Origin: Gemmatimonadota bacterium
Lineage (GTDB): Bacteria; Latescibacterota; UBA2968; GCA-2709665
Direction of reading: 5' to 3'
NCBI GenBank assembly: GCA_028874335.1
Contig: JAPPJY010000096.1
Location: 1-64,000, forward strand
DNA: 64,000 bases
Positions 25,852 to 33,956 of the stretch are shown piece after piece (position 1 is the first letter of the stretch; each line of letters opens with the position of its first letter). The translations under genes were made by a program, and so were the position numbers. Under the pieces are notes generated by a model. The model worked only from the letters and a program-made list of their open reading frames with translations. It was not told the DNA's origin and did not search any database.

Positions 25852-28106
25852 TCAAGCCAGGTCACGAGTGGGTACGGCGGGCGCGCACCTTTCAGATAGA
25901 GCAATACCACCCGCCCTTCTGGCCCGACATCGACTTTGACGCGAAGCAGCTCGTCGATGTCGTGCGGAAATACCACGCCAACGCTATCTGGTTCGGCAGC
26001 GCGGGTAAGTGGGCGGTCTTCCCCAATGAGTTCTTTCCCCCGCACCCTCAATTAGGTGAGCGCGACCTGCTCGCCGAGACTATCGCCGAGGCCCATGCGC
26101 GGGAGGTGCGCGTCATCGGGTACATTCCCGTGGGGCACATTATTCCCGATGATAACATGCTGATCCATCATCCGGAGTGGATGTACCGCCCCAGCCCCGA
26201 AGGCAACGCACCTGTCCTGAGGCACCACGGCGGCGGATTTCACCGGCACGTCTGCTTTAACACACCGTACCGAGAGGCTATCTGCGCTTTCATCGCACAA
26301 GTGGTGGACCACAACGTCGACGCGATCTACACCGATTCTGCCTGTCCTTACCATTCGCACCACACCCCGCAGTCACCCTTGTGCTACTGCGACTATTGCC
26401 TCGAGAAGTTCGATAGGCAATTCGGCTGCCCAATGCCGTATGCACCCGATCCGCACAGCCTGCCTCGGGAAGACCGGGAGATGCTGGAAGAGTGGAGCCT
26501 GCAGTACGGCAGGATCGTCGGCGATGTCTTTCTCGAATTCGCCGCCGCGACGCGAAAGAAGAGGGACATCCCGGTGCTGACGCACGGCCTGGGTGTGGGC
26601 AACTGGCCCGAACGCAGGATCGTGGAGGTGCACAATGGATTTCTCTACGAGGCCGGGGGCGACTTCCTTCATCGGCTCGAAGCGGCCAGTCTGGCCGAGT
26701 CGTCGGGTTGGGCTATGTGGCAATACGTCGGCGCCTTGACGGGCTGGTCGCGGACGCAGTGCTTCGGCATGGAACTCGTCGAGGAAGCGGCAGCCAGCTT
26801 TGCTTCCGGAGGGGGCGTCCTGGTGGCGTGCGGCGTGAACCTTTGGCTGTCGCCTCCCCACAAAGCCAATCGTGAGCTGGTGGAGCTCCTTGAGATCCTG
26901 GAGTTGAATGAATCACTCTTCGAAGATCTCCACCCGTCACCGTTTGTTGCAATTCCATTTGTTTTGCCGGTGCGGGTGTACGAGATGCTCGAGCGGTTGC
27001 GGTTCCGCGCCGAGCCCCTGGTGTTGCGCGATCGTCCGCGCGATGTCATCGGCCAGTTCAAGCAGGACCTCGCCGACCGTACGGGGGAACTCGAGGCCCC
27101 GCTCTCCGAGGCGGGCTATCTCGTGCGCACGCCCCCGCAGCAATCCTGCCGACGCGGGGCTTTCTCGACCATGCTGGCCAACCATTTGCCGACATCGGTG
27201 ATCGAGGAGCGGGTTCTCTCCGATCCAGCGGCGTTGGCAAAATATCCTGTTCTGTTTCTGCCCAACGTCGGCCATCTCACGCGGGAGGAAGTCGAGGGCA
27301 TCACGGAATATGTGAAGGTGGGCGGGCGGCTCCTGGCGACGTACCGGACGAGCCTGTACGGTGCCGAGCCCGAGGAGATGCGCGATAACTTCGCCCTGGC
27401 GGACCTCTTGGGCGTGGACCGCGTGTACCCGAACCCCGACCAATTCGCTGATTACGAACAACACCTCTGGGCCGCGGGAACGTTCGACATGTACGGTCGG
27501 TGCGTTCCGGGTCAATGGCTGGCCGAGGGGTGCTCACAGGAGCTGTGGCCGATCAATCGGTTCGAGTTCGTCCAGGCGCGGCCGGGAACCGACGTGGTGG
27601 CGAACATCGTCTTCGGTGGGCGCGCGGACGACGCTCTGTGTCCCGCCGTCACCTGCCGGACGGTCGGCAAGGGGCGCGTCGTCTATCTGGCCGCGCCGGT
27701 GGAGGAGCTTCATTTCGAATATCGCCTGCTGGTCGTCCGCGATCTTCTAGGCGCCGTGGTGGATTGGCTCTACCCGGAAGGCCGGCCTCTGATGACCGAT
27801 GGCCCGAACCAACTCGTGATAATTCCGAATGAAAAACCAGGAAGCCAGGTGTTGTTTCTGATCAATCACACCGGCGAGCGCGTCGAGCATCTGCCGGAAA
27901 TCTGGCCGCGCTTCAGCCCACAGTTTGACTATGTGCCCACGATACCCGAAGTGAACCTGCGCTGGCGGCTCACGGAGCGGGGCGCTCCTCGTCGCGTGTG
28001 GGACGTTTGCACGGGAGATGACCTGGAGGTCACGTTCGACGGAAACCACCTGGAAACCACATTGACGAACATCGGACAGTACGCTATGATTGCCGCTGAG
28101 TTCTGA
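25848..28106 (+). CDS. Putative glycoside hydrolase (GHL6/GH42-like TIM barrel with beta-galactosidase-type middle domain)
   Basis: Starting at the ATG at 25848, preceded by GGAGG, the protein has 752 residues. Residues 1-350 form a TIM barrel of the 'hypothetical glycosyl hydrolase 6' kind: FQIEQYHPPFWPD, ANAIWFGSAGKWAVFP, VIGYIPVGHIIPDD, AIYTDSACPYHSHH and a Cys pair in LCYCDYCLEKF. Residues about 400-640 resemble the beta-galactosidase trimerisation (class I glutamine-amidotransferase-like) domain (KYPVLFLPNVGHLTREEVEG). The C-terminal 110 residues are a beta-sandwich. No signal peptide is visible. An acid/base or nucleophile cannot be assigned with confidence. It lies just right of the cassette array and upstream of a PhyH-like gene. 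Confidence 0.78.
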   Translation: MIKPGHEWVRRARTFQIEQYHPPFWPDIDFDAKQLVDVVRKYHANAIWFGSAGKWAVFPNEFFPPHPQLGERDLLAETIAEAHAREVRVIGYIPVGHIIPDDNMLIHHPEWMYRPSPEGNAPVLRHHGGGFHRHVCFNTPYREAICAFIAQVVDHNVDAIYTDSACPYHSHHTPQSPLCYCDYCLEKFDRQFGCPMPYAPDPHSLPREDREMLEEWSLQYGRIVGDVFLEFAAATRKKRDIPVLTHGLGVGNWPERRIVEVHNGFLYEAGGDFLHRLEAASLAESSGWAMWQYVGALTGWSRTQCFGMELVEEAAASFASGGGVLVACGVNLWLSPPHKANRELVELLEILELNESLFEDLHPSPFVAIPFVLPVRVYEMLERLRFRAEPLVLRDRPRDVIGQFKQDLADRTGELEAPLSEAGYLVRTPPQQSCRRGAFSTMLANHLPTSVIEERVLSDPAALAKYPVLFLPNVGHLTREEVEGITEYVKVGGRLLATYRTSLYGAEPEEMRDNFALADLLGVDRVYPNPDQFADYEQHLWAAGTFDMYGRCVPGQWLAEGCSQELWPINRFEFVQARPGTDVVANIVFGGRADDALCPAVTCRTVGKGRVVYLAAPVEELHFEYRLLVVRDLLGAVVDWLYPEGRPLMTDGPNQLVIIPNEKPGSQVLFLINHTGERVEHLPEIWPRFSPQFDYVPTIPEVNLRWRLTERGAPRRVWDVCTGDDLEVTFDGNHLETTLTNIGQYAMIAAEF

Positions 28107-28257
28107 TTCAAAGAGAGTATCGGTGTGAATCAATATCACGAAGCAAACAGAGAACGCCACAGCGGGCTTACCGAACCATTTCGTTCCGATGATTGTCACA
28201 TCCCGCAAACAAACTCAAATCGCAAATGCGACGATTTGTGAGAGAAAGGGTTGCCTC

Positions 28258-29838
28258 ATGACCAAAACGGAAAAATACCTCTTCGATGTTCCACGGAGCG
28301 GGTCCATGGCGCTGATGACCGAGGAGCAGATGTGGGCCTTCGAGCTCGACGGCTATATCCTCCTCCCGAGCCTGCTCGGCGCGCCGGCAGCGGCGCACGC
28401 CACACCCGCCGCTCTGGCTGAGCATCCGGACCTGCTGGCTGCGATCGATCAGCTGGCCGGCGGGGAGTTGCCACTGTGGCACCGCGCTGCGTACGACGGT
28501 ACTGAAGGAAAGGCACAGGAGTTCCACACGATCAAGTTTGAGCTGGACCGGCCGCCGCGCCGCCGGACCAAAGAGGGGCAGTGGGCCAATGATCTGACGG
28601 TGGATGAGCAGCGCCGGCTGGGCTACGACACGACCAGCCGGCCCGACCGGGTGTGCGTCTGGGGGCTGCGCGCGCTGTGGGCCGTGGGCGACAGCTGCGT
28701 GGTGGTGTGCCCCGCGTCGCACAAAGCCAACGTCCAGCCGCCCCCGAGCATGGCGCGCGCCGAGGAGCTCGGGGCGACGGAGCGCGTGCAGCTCCGCGCT
28801 GGCGATTGTCTGCTCGCGGTTGCCACCACACTGGTCGGCGCCGCCCCAGGCTCCTCGCTGCAGGAGTGCATCTTTTGCGACGACACCCGCTACCCTGGGG
28901 GGCCCTTCGGCCACGGCGCGACGGATGTGGACAGCTGGCTGGATGAGCTCACGCCGGCGCGCCGAGCGCTGGTGGCCGGCCCACCACGCGGCCTCGGGCA
29001 CGACGGCCGGCCCCTCAGCAACGAGCAGCAGCTGGCGCCGTCGCTGCTGGACGTCAACACGCGACCCGACGCTCCGAACCACGAGGAGGTCTGGTTCTGG
29101 GACCTGAGAGGCTACCTGGTTCTGCCTGGCGTGATGGACCGCGAGTGGTTAGCGCAGTGCAATGCAGCGCTCGACTCGCCCTTCGCCGAAGCCAACCGTC
29201 GGCCGGTGGGCTTTTCGAGCAGTGTCGTGGGCGAGTACCCGGACTACGAGGGCTGTTCGCAGACTATTGCCCCGGCCCCGGGCACGCGCTGCACCGAAGA
29301 GCGCGTCTCGCAGACCTGGACCCATCCCCCACCCTTCAGCGACGGCTTTCGACGCATGATCGACAATCCGCTCGTGAACGCGCGGCTGAAGTGGATGATC
29401 GACCCGGGCTTCGTCATGACGACGTGCTACACAATCGTCAGCCGCGACGGGGCGGCCGGCCAGCCCCTGCATGGCGGCTGGTTTTACGGCGCCGGCCCTA
29501 ACTATCAATTCCGGGACGGACAGCCTCGTACGGAGCAGGTGAACATCGGCTGGCTGCTCCAGGACGTCGAGACGGCGACGGGCGACGGCGGACTGATGTT
29601 AGTCCCCGGAAGCCACAAAGCGCGGCTACCGCTGCCGCGCCCGAAGCAAACCAGCTGCGACCTGCCGCAGGTCAAGCATATGCAGGGGGTTGCCGGGACG
29701 GTGATCATGTACCCGGGCACGACGACGCACGGCGTGCGCAGCTGGCGCAACCCCAATCGCGAGCGGCGCTTCGTCAACACCAAGGCGGGACCCAATATAC
29801 GGCGGCCGGAGCGCGAGGCGGCGCAACCGAGCCCCTGA
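28258..29838 (+). CDS. Two-module phytanoyl-CoA dioxygenase-like protein
   Basis: From the ATG at 28258 the product is 526 residues, about twice a normal PhyH enzyme. The N-terminal half starts like PhyH (MTEEQMWAFELDGYILLPSL) and retains a CPASHKANV echo of the 'PGSHK' hallmark but no HxD. The C-terminal half has its own start-like segment (WFWDLRGYLVLPGVMD), a metal-site-like PLHGGWFYGAG near residue 400, DGGLMLVPGSHKARLP, and a distal THGVRSWRNPNRERRF. The His of LHGG, the distal His and Arg suggest a partly conserved Fe(II)/2-oxoglutarate site lacking the Asp ligand. The arrangement looks like a tandem duplication with decay of the first copy. Confidence 0.8.
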   Translation: MTKTEKYLFDVPRSGSMALMTEEQMWAFELDGYILLPSLLGAPAAAHATPAALAEHPDLLAAIDQLAGGELPLWHRAAYDGTEGKAQEFHTIKFELDRPPRRRTKEGQWANDLTVDEQRRLGYDTTSRPDRVCVWGLRALWAVGDSCVVVCPASHKANVQPPPSMARAEELGATERVQLRAGDCLLAVATTLVGAAPGSSLQECIFCDDTRYPGGPFGHGATDVDSWLDELTPARRALVAGPPRGLGHDGRPLSNEQQLAPSLLDVNTRPDAPNHEEVWFWDLRGYLVLPGVMDREWLAQCNAALDSPFAEANRRPVGFSSSVVGEYPDYEGCSQTIAPAPGTRCTEERVSQTWTHPPPFSDGFRRMIDNPLVNARLKWMIDPGFVMTTCYTIVSRDGAAGQPLHGGWFYGAGPNYQFRDGQPRTEQVNIGWLLQDVETATGDGGLMLVPGSHKARLPLPRPKQTSCDLPQVKHMQGVAGTVIMYPGTTTHGVRSWRNPNRERRFVNTKAGPNIRRPEREAAQPSP

Positions 29839-30086
29839 TGACCTTTGGCGATCTATATCGCGAGAAAAGTACAGGAAATTCAAAGCGTCGGGCTGCCCAC
29901 CCAGTCGCCCCCACTGACGTAGGGTCGTAAATAGTGAGCACGTTACACGCCAGCAGAACCCGACATCACCACCTGACTCCTGGTAGACACTCAAGGACAC
30001 GGGAACGTTACACGAAAACCGTGGCCGGACTATATTTCTGCTGTGAAAGACGATTCTGAGCGACTCTGCCCGAGAGTACAGTTAGC

Positions 30087-30593
30087 ATGGCACGGCAACC
30101 CCTGCAAGTGATCGTGATACCTTTCAGGAAGAGTGAGAATGTGGGATACGAGTTTGCCGTGTTTCATCGGTCGGATGACTCTATGTGGCAGTTCATTGCA
30201 GGCGGTGCCGAAGACGATGAGACGGCAGAGCAAACCGCGCGGCGTGAGGCGGAAGAGGAGGGAGGCATTCCTCGGGAGGCACGTTTCTTCCGGCTGGATT
30301 CTCGCGCATCCGTCCCCAGGACGGCATTCTCACCAACAGAACACTGGCCCAGGGACATCCTTGTCGTGCCGGAATACTCGTTTGCGGTTGATGTAAGCGG
30401 TCAGGAACTTGATTTGTCCCATGAACATGACAAGGTGAGCTGGTTGCCTTTTGTGGGAGCCACAAGGCTGCTCACATGGGAAAGAAACCGGATCGCACTC
30501 TGGGAACTCAACGAACGTCTGAATGCCGGCCGGATTGACGAGCTTCCGGCTATCGACGTCGTGTCGCGTCCACCGGGCCACGGCAACGAGTAA
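30087..30593 (+). CDS. Nudix hydrolase (NudB-like)
   Basis: The 168-residue protein has a perfect Nudix box from GGAEDDE near residue 39 to RREAEEEGGI near 62. The N-terminal QVIVIPFRK and the WQFIAGGAED lead-in are typical of dihydroneopterin-triphosphate/dATP pyrophosphohydrolase-like members, as is the C-terminal HEHDKVSWLPF. Its TAA stop sits in a GAGTAACACGACCGTG stretch resembling the left half of an attC, raising the possibility that it arrived as a cassette. Confidence 0.87.
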   Translation: MARQPLQVIVIPFRKSENVGYEFAVFHRSDDSMWQFIAGGAEDDETAEQTARREAEEEGGIPREARFFRLDSRASVPRTAFSPTEHWPRDILVVPEYSFAVDVSGQELDLSHEHDKVSWLPFVGATRLLTWERNRIALWELNERLNAGRIDELPAIDVVSRPPGHGNE

Positions 30594-30640
30594 CACGACC
30601 GTGTTCGGCTCAGACCATTCGGCCCGCGATTCATCGGTTC
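30591..30640 (+). other. Possible truncated attC site
   Basis: TAACACGACCGTGTTCGGCT followed by CAGACCATTCGGCCC resembles the left half of attC 3 and attC 4 (TAACACCGTG, then CGGGCCATTCGGCCC). No complementary right half with a GTTA box is found nearby, so this is at best a degenerate or half site. Confidence 0.3.
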
Positions 30641-30660
30641 ATGCAGAAGGCGAAAGAAAA

Positions 30661-31503
30661 GTGATACTATTGCAGCCCACCAAAACGCGATTCGTTGATA
30701 TTCATCACCTGGACTGGGACCTGAAGTGGTCCATCCAGTTTCCGGAAGTCATCACGTCGATGAATGGCGTGACGATGATGTGGCAGAAGATCTGCCCTCG
30801 ATGGACCAGGACTGGAGACAATGCGTGGGCATACGAATGGCAAACGACGCCCGAGTACATCGAGGAGCAGTTGGCATACCGTCAATCGGATCCCTCAGGG
30901 AAGGTCATACGACACAACTTCATAACAGGTCTTGTTCTCAAAGCATCGTTGTCCGGACTCGAGGACAGCGTGGAATTGACGTTGACCCTCACGAATCAGT
31001 CATCCGCGAAATTCTATGACGTCGCTTCCGATGGCGGATGTCTCCAGGCAAAGTCATCCGGTTTCATCGATCAGGATGAAGTCAGACGATCGTACATCGT
31101 GGTCAAAGGCAAGCCGGAGAACATGGGCGATCTGCACAGAACGGTGGATATTCGGACCGCATATCATGCGGATCTTGAGGACTACGAAAAAGAGTGGGTC
31201 AACAGGACCGCGTGGTTCTGGGGAAGAAGCAACACGTCCATAGATCGACCGGCCATCCTGGGCGCCGTTTCTCACGACAGGTCTAAGGCAGTAGCGCTCG
31301 GATATGAGTGCGCAACTTCCGCCTTGCAGAACGCTGACGGCCATCATTGCCTGCATAGCAGACCCCATTTTGGCAATATCGAACCGGGACAGTCCGTAAC
31401 CCGCCATGGCTGCATCCTGTTCGGCAGTGACTTTCCCGCGCTTGCAAAGCGACTTGGCGAGCTACTCAACAGACCGGACACCTCCACCCAGGTTCAGCGT
31501 TAG
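30661..31503 (+). CDS. Hypothetical beta-rich protein
   Basis: The likely start is the GTG at 30661, giving 280 residues; the frame is open further upstream but overlaps the Nudix gene. The sequence is rich in beta strands (LKASLSGLEDSVELTLTLTN) and contains HCLHSRPHFGNIEPGQS, a pattern reminiscent of galactose-mutarotase-like beta-sandwich proteins. I do not recognise a specific family. No signal peptide is apparent. The stop lies 36 bp before the small antitoxin-like gene. Confidence 0.6.
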   Translation: MILLQPTKTRFVDIHHLDWDLKWSIQFPEVITSMNGVTMMWQKICPRWTRTGDNAWAYEWQTTPEYIEEQLAYRQSDPSGKVIRHNFITGLVLKASLSGLEDSVELTLTLTNQSSAKFYDVASDGGCLQAKSSGFIDQDEVRRSYIVVKGKPENMGDLHRTVDIRTAYHADLEDYEKEWVNRTAWFWGRSNTSIDRPAILGAVSHDRSKAVALGYECATSALQNADGHHCLHSRPHFGNIEPGQSVTRHGCILFGSDFPALAKRLGELLNRPDTSTQVQR

Positions 31504-31539
31504 GTGTGCGTCTCATGACGCGTCGGGAGAGGAGAATCT

Positions 31540-31767
31540 ATGAAGAAGGCTAGTTCGGACGAACTGCGTCCGGAATACCGCCGTAGAGATCTCGGTCCTG
31601 GCGTTCGGGGAAGGTATTTTGAGTCTTTTCGATCCGGGACAAATCTCGTCCTACTCGAGCCGGACATTGCCACGGCATTTCCCACCGACGAGGCCGTAAA
31701 TAACGCACTTCGGTCAGTTATGGAAAGGGCCGTGGGACCGGCAGACACGAGGAAGAGTACCAGGTGA
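31540..31767 (+). CDS. Small antitoxin-like protein
   Basis: The 75-residue product has the signature GVRGRYFESFRSGTNLVLLE then PTDEAVNNALRSVME, matching a widespread family of short proteins encoded beside PIN- or RelE-type toxins (consensus GVRGKY...GTNVVVLDPDVA..F). A GGAGAGGAG ribosome-binding site precedes the ATG. No toxin gene is recognisable next to it, so an orphan antitoxin is the best reading. Confidence 0.6.
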   Translation: MKKASSDELRPEYRRRDLGPGVRGRYFESFRSGTNLVLLEPDIATAFPTDEAVNNALRSVMERAVGPADTRKSTR

Positions 31768-31888
31768 TTTCCGAGTCGATACTGCAATGACATCACAACC
31801 TCTGCGGAAGAAACATAGTGATCCCAAGGTTGCGCGTCGGCCTTTTGTGAGAGCAAGAGTGGGATAAGTTCGAACGGAGGCGTCAAAG

Positions 31889-32143
31889 GTGAGAAGACGT
31901 CACGACGTAAGCGATCTTCATTTCGATGGCGACGAAATGGTCCTGACGATCGACGGCCACGTCAGGAGGTTCAAGATTCGCGATATATCGTCCGTACTCT
32001 TGAATGCCACAACCAGAGAGAGAAATACATACGAGGTGTCACCGTCCGGATACGGCGTTCACTGGCCGTTGATCGATGAAGACCTGTCTATCGACGGATT
32101 GCTAGGAGTTACACATGGCAAGAGGGCGGCCAGACTTGCATAA
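31889..32143 (+). CDS. DUF2442 domain protein
   Basis: The 84-residue protein, starting at a GTG with GGAGG eight bases upstream, matches DUF2442: a strand DLHFDGDEMVLTIDGHVRRF, then a short helix, then the hallmark GYGVHWPLIDEDLSIDGLLG. The family is usually paired with DUF4160 and suspected to be an antitoxin or DNA-binding protein. No DUF4160 gene is present here. Confidence 0.78.
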   Translation: MRRRHDVSDLHFDGDEMVLTIDGHVRRFKIRDISSVLLNATTRERNTYEVSPSGYGVHWPLIDEDLSIDGLLGVTHGKRAARLA

Positions 32144-32361
32144 GGGATGCGCTTCTCATCTGGAGACGGGTTATTTCCGTATCGAGTAGACGCGGAACGA
32201 TTCCAAATAAAATTCTTGATGTTATGAAATCGGCGTCGTATATTTCATATCCACAGACTGCCCGTCGCCAACGTTGAGTGAGTAGACAGATCTTGAAAGT
32301 GGTCATTCCTCAGGAGGACTTTTCAGATTTAAATAGCGCAGCAATTACATAGATATTTCGG

Positions 32362-32512
32362 ATTCAGGTTTCAAAACAGGGAAAACGGTGAAAATCCGTT
32401 GCGGTCCCGCCGCTGTAACTGGGGATGTTTCCGGCAAAGATGCCACTGGTTAAATACCGGGAAGGCGCTGGAAACAGATGATCCAGGAGCCAGAAGACCT
32501 GCCTGAATCTCA
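32362..32512 (+). promoter_or_regulatory. Cobalamin (B12) riboswitch aptamer
   Basis: The conserved boxes of the adenosylcobalamin aptamer occur in order: CAGGGAAAACGGTGAAAATC, GCGGTCCCGCCGCTGTAACT (the B12 box region), TGCCACTGG, ACCGGGAAGGCG and GAGCCAGAAGACCTGCC. It sits ahead of the btuF-btuB-cbiZ-cbiB-btuDC genes on the same strand, which is the expected regulon. Binding of cobalamin should reduce expression, here probably through the terminator at 32589-32625. Confidence 0.95.
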
Positions 32513-32588
32513 GACCTTATATTCATTTCCTCGTGGATTCGGGAAAAGGTGACATAAGCGCGTGCTTCGGCAGCGTGGTTGGCAATTG

Positions 32589-32625
32589 CCCTGATTTCTG
32601 CATATGGAAATCGGGGATTTTTTTT
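32589..32625 (+). terminator. Rho-independent terminator, riboswitch expression platform
   Basis: CCCTGATTTC pairs with GAAATCGGGG (one G-T pair) across an eight-base loop and is followed by a run of eight T. It begins 77 bases after the aptamer and precedes the btuF start by about 200 bp, consistent with transcription attenuation when B12 is bound. Confidence 0.82.
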
Positions 32626-32633
32626 AATAGCAG

Positions 32634-32662
32634 TCAGCTATCAGCCGTCAGCAGTCAGCTTG
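32634..32662. repeat. GCTGATAGCTG-family dispersed repeat
   Basis: CAGCTATCAGCCGTCAGCAG continues as overlapping CAGTCAGC units, the inverse complement of the family at 4540-4579 and 37845-37982. A further unit (TGCTGATAGCTG) lies at about 32788-32799, just before the btuF gene. The repeat has apparently inserted between the riboswitch terminator and the operon. Confidence 0.6.
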
Positions 32663-32828
32663 AAACGAAAGGCGCAATGTCCGCGCCGTGTCAGCATCTG
32701 TAAGGGAAACCCTTGTGGGTTGCCCCGTCGTGGCGCATACGTCGCTGATTGACGCCGCGGGACCGTATCACGAACCGGTACATGATGTATGCTGATAGCT
32801 GTTTTTTCTGATGACCGGAGGATTCCAC

Positions 32829-33953
32829 GTGTTGAATATCAGATCTTGGACCCGTCTGTTTTGTGGCATCGGTATCTGCGTGGCGGCGATACCTGTCCAT
32901 GCGCAGGTGTCACTGAAATATGCCGAGGGTTTTCGGGTTGACTACTTCGACGGGTACAAGGTCGTGGCGGTCGTCGTGCCGGGGTCCGAAACGGGGGAAA
33001 CGCTTCAATACGTCCTGGTACAACGCGGCAGGAAACCGCCCGATGGCTACGAAGGCGACCCCAGAATTCGGATTCCCGTGCGCAAGTTGATCACGACATC
33101 CACGACGCACCTGCCCCATATCGAAAAGCTGGACGAATTGGAAAGCCTGGTCGCGGTCGACAACGTCAGGTTCGTCAATTCGAGTGCCGTCAGACAGCGT
33201 TTCGCAGAGGGTAAGATATCGGAAGTCGGCAGAGGCAGGTCCATCGATATGGAGCGGGTCCTCGTGCTCCGGCCCGATATCGTCATGATCGACGCGCCAT
33301 CACAGGACAATGCGTACCATACGCTACAGCAGGCCGGCGTGGCCGCCGTGGTAAATGCCGCCTACACCGAACCAACACTGCTCGGGCGCGTGGAGTGGCT
33401 CAAATTCGTGGGCGCTTTCTTCAACAAGGAGAATCTGGCCGCCGCACGGTTCGACAGTATTGCCGCCAGGTACGACGCGCGCAGATTGTTAACCGCAGAT
33501 TTGCTGCCCGACAGTAAACCCACTGTCTTCGTCGGATCCCTTTGGCGAGGAACCTGGTTTATGTCGGGCGGAAGATCATATCCGGCGCAACTGCTCGAGG
33601 ACGCGGGCGCGAATTACCTGTGGGGGGACAATGAATCGCGGCGGAGCCTGTCTCTGGATTTCGAAGCGGTCTACGAAAAGGCGCACGATGCCGAAGTCTG
33701 GATCACCATGAGAAACGAATGGCGAGCCATAGGCGACGTTGTGGCGGAAGATGAACGATACGGGAAATTCAATGCGGTGGGGACGGGCAGGGTATTCAAC
33801 GCCAATGCGCGCCTCAATGAACACGGCGGCAATGACTATTGGGAAACCGGACTGATCGAACCGGACGTGCTGCTGGCCGATATCATAAAGATCCTTCACC
33901 CGGACCTGGCCCCGGATCACCAGCTCAAGTACTATCGGAAACTTGATCCATAG
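32829..33953 (+). CDS. btuF: Periplasmic corrinoid/iron-complex ABC transporter substrate-binding protein (BtuF-like)
   Basis: The GTG at 32829, with GGAGG seven bases upstream, gives 374 residues and a signal peptide (SWTRLFCGIGICVAAIPVHA, cleavage before QVS). The remainder is the PF01497 two-lobe binding protein: FVNSSAVRQRFAEGKISEVG, VLVLRPDIVMIDAP, AAVVNAAYTEPTLLGRVEWL, FVGSLWRGTWFMSGG. An ATG at 32811 is a poorer start. Its place directly behind a B12 riboswitch and in front of btuB, cbiZ, cbiB and btuDC makes a corrinoid ligand likely, although siderophore-binding relatives have the same fold. Confidence 0.87.
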   Translation: MLNIRSWTRLFCGIGICVAAIPVHAQVSLKYAEGFRVDYFDGYKVVAVVVPGSETGETLQYVLVQRGRKPPDGYEGDPRIRIPVRKLITTSTTHLPHIEKLDELESLVAVDNVRFVNSSAVRQRFAEGKISEVGRGRSIDMERVLVLRPDIVMIDAPSQDNAYHTLQQAGVAAVVNAAYTEPTLLGRVEWLKFVGAFFNKENLAAARFDSIAARYDARRLLTADLLPDSKPTVFVGSLWRGTWFMSGGRSYPAQLLEDAGANYLWGDNESRRSLSLDFEAVYEKAHDAEVWITMRNEWRAIGDVVAEDERYGKFNAVGTGRVFNANARLNEHGGNDYWETGLIEPDVLLADIIKILHPDLAPDHQLKYYRKLDP

Positions 33954-33956
33954 CCT

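Noticed and set aside
28168-29082. 304-codon frame on the minus strand
   Set aside because: Shadow of the two-module PhyH gene; no recognisable motifs.
31490-31510. GCGTTAGGT at the end of the hypothetical beta-rich gene, a possible attC right core box
   Set aside because: The only candidate left core is 900 bp upstream, far beyond attC length, and no pairing arms exist.
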